A stretch of 64,000 bases of DNA. It comes from Nymphaea colorata. Taxonomy: Eukaryota > Streptophyta > Magnoliopsida > Nymphaeales > Nymphaeaceae. Below the pieces are notes generated by a model, which saw only the letters and a list, made by a program, of their open reading frames with translations, ran no database searches and had not been told where the DNA came from. The stretch is taken from the NCBI RefSeq assembly GCF_008831285.2, contig NC_045151.1, forward strand, positions 2,661,544-2,725,543. Reading direction: 5' to 3'. This document shows positions 60,389 through 64,000 of this stretch, one piece after another. Made by a program: the position numbers and the translations under genes. The number at the start of each line of letters is the position of its first letter. Within the stretch, counting starts at the first letter, position 1.

Positions 60389-60567
60389 TGGAGCCAAGGG
60401 GAGGCCTGCAGTGGCCTTGGCTCCCCCCACAAATTTTTTTTTTCAATTTACATGTAAAATTTTTAAAAATTTCATTTATCCCATATTGCAAATTTGTATC
60501 TTGGCCCCTGTTAAAATTTTGAAACTGCATTTCTGCCCCCCTCATGAAAAATTTCTAGCTCCGCCCT
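60389..60567. repeat. GGGGCGGAGC-ended dispersed repeat (copy 4)
   Basis: The left end has GGTGGAGCCAAGGGGAGGCC. The right end, complemented, reads GCCAGGGCGGAGCTAGAAAT. The core is AT-rich. It is related to sequences near 10.1-10.3, 43.2 and 47.6 kb. Confidence 0.45.
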
Positions 60568-60588
60568 GGCATATACACATGAGTTCTA

Positions 60589-60591
<3 letters not shown>

Positions 60592-60642
<51 letters not shown>
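60592..60642. repeat. (GT)n(AT)n compound microsatellite
   Basis: About 17 GT units (60592-60625) followed by about 8 TA units. Confidence 0.95.
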
Positions 60643-60945
60643 CACTTTCATATGTCATATACCTTGGTTGCTTGATATATGGTTGTGTATGTTTTTATAT
60701 GTGTGCACAGGTCTCTTATGTATTGTTATTTTCCTTTTTATGTATTTTTCTGTTTTTTTTATTTTAAATTTTTTTTTTATTTGTAAAAGGGAGAAGAACT
60801 AGCTGTTGGAGTTGGCCCACAGCCATCTCACTCTTCCTCTTTAATGATGTGTACCTTGTATAGATATAATTGCGTAATTGAGCAGCACCACAACTAGTTT
60901 ACTTCCATTCCTCTCTCTAAGTTTACTTTATCTAAGTATAATCAA

Positions 60946-62421
60946 CAGGCAAGAACTATGGAACACTTCATTAGAAGTAAAGGATTGTGGAGACTTGTTG
61001 ATGGATCCAAAAGTAAGCCACAATGAGTCTTAACCAAAACCATAGATGGAAAATCCCGTGAACTAGATAGAATCAAAAAAAATAAAGTTGTGAATAAATA
61101 TGAGAAAAAATGGAAAGAATGAAAGATAGGACACCATAAAATCATTACAAGAACTCTTGCTTACGTTGATACTACTAATATAAGTCAAATAACCAAACAT
61201 AAATTGCTCATGAAGCTTGAGAATTTCTCAACAAAACTCATACTATGAAGGATGTAGCTTACATGTGAAACCTTTAAATGAAGATTGCAAATCTTCAACA
61301 AGAAGATAAATACATTAAGGAGTACGTTGGAGAGATGGAGCAATTATGGGATGAACTTGCATTATTTGAACCCGAATGGTTTGATCCAAAAGACATAGTG
61401 CTAAGAGAAACAAATTTAAATAGAGAAATTTTATAAATTTGTTCTTGGTCTTAAAATAGAATATGATGGGATTCAAACCTCCTTACTAAATAGACAAGCT
61501 TGTAAGTGCTTTCCAACCAAAGCTCATTGATGCTCTTCAACCGCTTTTCAAAGGAGGGTCTTGAAATCAAATGTATTGGAAATCTTGATCAAAATTTTAA
61601 TCCAAAAGTTTTCAAAATACCAAAAGTTTGATTTATTCTCAAACTTAACTTGAATCTTTTGTCAATTTCTCAAATAACCGTTCATGGATGTGATATTTTC
61701 TTCTCAAAAAATAAATTTTTGATACAGGACCATTGTTCCACGAAGACAATTAGGAAACGTTCTAAGAAAAATGATTTCTACTATGTTGATTATTTGAATA
61801 TTCTCAACCCTACTTGCAACGTTGCCAAAAAAAGTGACATTCAAATTTTGCATCAAATGCTTAGTCACTCAAGTTTAGGAAAAATGTCTTGTATCCCATT
61901 TTTGAAGAAAAAATATAAAAACATGATTTCTTGTGATGATTGTATTAAAGCCAAAATTAAGGTCTTATCTTTTGGCAATAGAAACCTTGTTGCAAAAGCA
62001 CCCTTTGAATTAGTACATTAAGATGTATGGAGACCCGCTCCTATTATGTCTAAAGGTGGTATCCTATATTATGTTGTTTTTGTGGATGATTATTCTTGAT
62101 ATGCTTGAGTTTATTTTCTTAAACACAAATCGAAAGTGTCTATGAGTTTCAAACACTTTTATAACATGATTAAAACACAATTTGATGCCAACCTATTTTA
62201 GAAGTGATTTCGAGGAAAAATTCATTTCCAATGAATTTGAAGAATTTATAAATGAAAAGGAATTACACATCAAAAGTCTTGTCCCAAAACCCCCCAACAA
62301 AAATGTAGTTGTTGAAAAAGAACAAGACATATCCTTTAAACAACAAGAGCTCTTCTTAAATCAAAAAACGTTCTTAAAAATTTTTGGGCAGAAGCCATTT
62401 AACATCCATTTATTTGATTAA
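60946..62421 (+). pseudogene. Decayed Ty1/copia element, gag to integrase
   Basis: Gag traces: TMEHFIRSKGLWRLVDG near 60958, then EDKYIKEYVGEMEQLWDELA at about 61300-61360. The pre-integrase region has NLLSISQITVHGCDIFFSKN (61650) and ILHQMLSHSSLGKMS, then the zinc cysteines CDDCIKAK. Integrase core: DVWRPAP, VFVDDYS and KTQFDAN; then FRSDFEEKF and PKPPNKN replace the usual second-aspartate and catalytic-glutamate boxes. There are many stops and frameshifts, and no reverse transcriptase or LTRs are recognised. It looks older than the element at 49-54.5 kb. Confidence 0.75.
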
Positions 62422-63277
62422 TAGGATGCCTCATAAGTGTATGTTTCAAGAAAAGTGATACTTTTAGAAGGAAAAAATGGATTTGATGCAAATGAAACCC
62501 AAGCATGAAGCATTGTCACAAAAAACGCGTCCTATTGAAAAAAAACGCGTATAATACGCCAAAAGGCCCAAAACACAATTAGCTGTATAAAACGTGAAGA
62601 AAATGCGTCTTCTTTAAAAAATATGCCAGAAAATAAAAAACGTGAAAATGTTGTTTCATATTTTTTATGATTTTTTATTTTTTTATAATTTTCAAGATTT
62701 ATTAAATGTTTTAAATTTTTTACAAAAATTGCCAAGATTTTCTCGAGATATTCCCGAGATATACAATTTTTCCACATTATACCCGAGAAATTCCTCGTTG
62801 TATAATACTCGTACACATTTTTTGAGACAATGGCATGAAGATAACTATTCTTTCTTATGGATAAAAGATGATTATGATTGATGATGTTTTGCATTCTTCA
62901 TGTGATGATACTTTTAATAATGATATATATTTTATTATTAAAAATATATTGTATATTAAAAAAATTTATTTTATATTCAAAAGTATATTTTATTTTAACT
63001 GGGCCGGGCCAAACTAGGCCCGAGCTTGGGTTTCAGGTGTCAGACTGGGCCTAGGATCGGGTTTCGAGCTGTGGGCCGGGCCAGACCTAACATAGTGTGC
63101 ACAAACAGGACCAGATATCAAGCCAGGCACCTGCAAGATTTCAGGAACCCAGTCCAATTCAGTCAAGATTCACAACACACTTTAGTCCAGCTTAATTTGG
63201 AATCTAGTTGGATCAAAGAATCAAGGTCAACACAAATGGGTTAGCCTCAATTATCAAGGTTAGCAAGGTAAGACCCT
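62422..63277. other. AT-rich DNA with a GGCCGGGC-type repeat
   Basis: AT-rich up to 62995. Then CTGGGCCGGGCC, AGGCCCGAGCTTGGG and GGGCCGGGCC (63000-63085) resemble the repeats at 23.5-23.9 and 25.4-25.5 kb. No gene seen. Confidence 0.4.
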
Positions 63278-63610
63278 CATATATTCCTAACCTTATATGC
63301 TTGTTGGTTCATGTAAAGGGACACAGTCAACTTATCAAGATCCAACACATTAAAATGCTCAAGGGTATCTCTTGCTTTTAAAGGCAGTGGAAGACCTGCA
63401 ACATTCAACAGGTCAATACAGCTAATTTGTGATGGTGATGAAAACTCATACCCCTGCCACCTCAAGGCCCAATCTGTTAAAGTATCTAAAGGTGTCTACA
63501 GCAGTGGAGGATGTCCCGAACTCCCACATTATACCACTGGTCAATAAAGCTACTTTGTGACAAAAACTCATAACCTCCATACTCCATAGTATGAGTAGAT
63601 GCTAGTGAGG
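63278..63610 (-). other. Exon-like minus-strand stretch with internal duplication, not recognised
   Basis: At 63478-63287 the minus strand is open and protein-like: RWQGYEFSSPSQISCIDLLN, then LPLPLKARDTLEHFNVLDLD and LYMNQQAYK, followed by a possible donor (AAG GTTAGG). About 110 bp upstream a diverged partner (63585-63510) reads YGGYEFLSQSSFIDQ, matching GYEF-S-S-I-D of the first. So a short exon-like unit has been duplicated. I do not recognise the protein. It could be a decayed gene fragment or part of a transposon. Confidence 0.25.
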
Positions 63611-64000
63611 CATTTCCCAATAAAATTTGGGTCTGGATGCGGGGATAATACAAAGAAGCTTAAATGCCCAAAGGGTGATGAATGACAGTCAAGCTTTCAA
63701 TATGCTCTAACCTTTTCTATTTTTTATCTTTTAGTTCTTTTAGTCCAAAATAGACAGAAGCCATGATAAAAATAACTTGGTGTACATCAAAGCAGATTTG
63801 GATGCACAAGTCCCAAACTAATGTACACCTAAACACTGAAACACCTAACTATGCTGACTTTAATTATGCTGCACCTGCATCCAAACCACACAAGCTCCTG
63901 TTTAGGCGTCCCTTTTGGCAAATCCATGTAACGTAGCTCAAAACATCATGAACGCTTAAGGGTGAACTATTCTAACATGGGTTCATACAACACTAATAAT
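63611..64000. other. Window end, no gene seen
   Basis: AT-rich sequence with short frames only. Confidence 0.4.

Noticed and set aside
60411..60802. Overlapping plus-strand frames rich in Cys-Val and Ile-Tyr
   Set aside because: They are translations of the GT/AT compound microsatellite and of a dispersed repeat.

Overview
The window is nuclear DNA from a flowering plant. It shows split genes with GT-AG introns, plant-only proteins (an ERF repressor, a chloroplast-lumen cytochrome c6A), a CpG-rich promoter zone, and many plant transposon types: Ty1/copia, TRIM, hAT-like, CACTA-like and foldback MITEs. Long introns (4.6 and 8.3 kb) and low gene density suggest a medium or large genome. I cannot name the species. 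The very GC-rich ERF gene would fit a monocot, magnoliid or other early-branching lineage.

Layout. 1-18.6 kb: AT-rich, gene-poor DNA with foldback repeats, a decayed LRR receptor-kinase pseudogene (about 3.8-4.6 kb), a CACTA-like remnant (6.6-8.3 kb) and a non-autonomous hAT-like element (8.6-9.1 kb). 18.7-21.9 kb: a CpG-rich island around one intronless plus-strand gene, an AP2/ERF factor of the EAR-repressor class (19562-20269). 22-31 kb: repeats and intergenic DNA. 31.1-38.2 kb: a complete four-exon minus-strand nitrobindin gene. 40.4-42.5 kb: a complete six-exon minus-strand cytochrome c6A gene. 43.1-45 kb: a foldback MITE, a TRIM retroelement and simple repeats. 46.5-58.1 kb: the last three exons of a minus-strand alpha-1,4-galactosyltransferase-like gene of the At4g19900 type. 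Its introns hold a nearly complete copia element with target-site duplications (49254-54561), a MITE with target-site duplication (48.3-48.7 kb) and an older copia remnant (56.4-57.4 kb). 58.1-64 kb: a second decayed copia remnant, simple repeats and an unexplained exon-like stretch near 63.3 kb.

The four host genes show no sign of acting in one pathway. Nitrobindin and cytochrome c6A are both haem proteins and lie side by side on the same strand 2.2 kb apart, but nothing in the sequence shows this is more than chance. The copia element carries the most unusual detail. Its two LTRs differ in length by exactly three copies of a 49-bp internal repeat. Its gag and pol frames are separated by one TAG codon in a context (TAG CAG CTA) that fits the known leaky-stop consensus.
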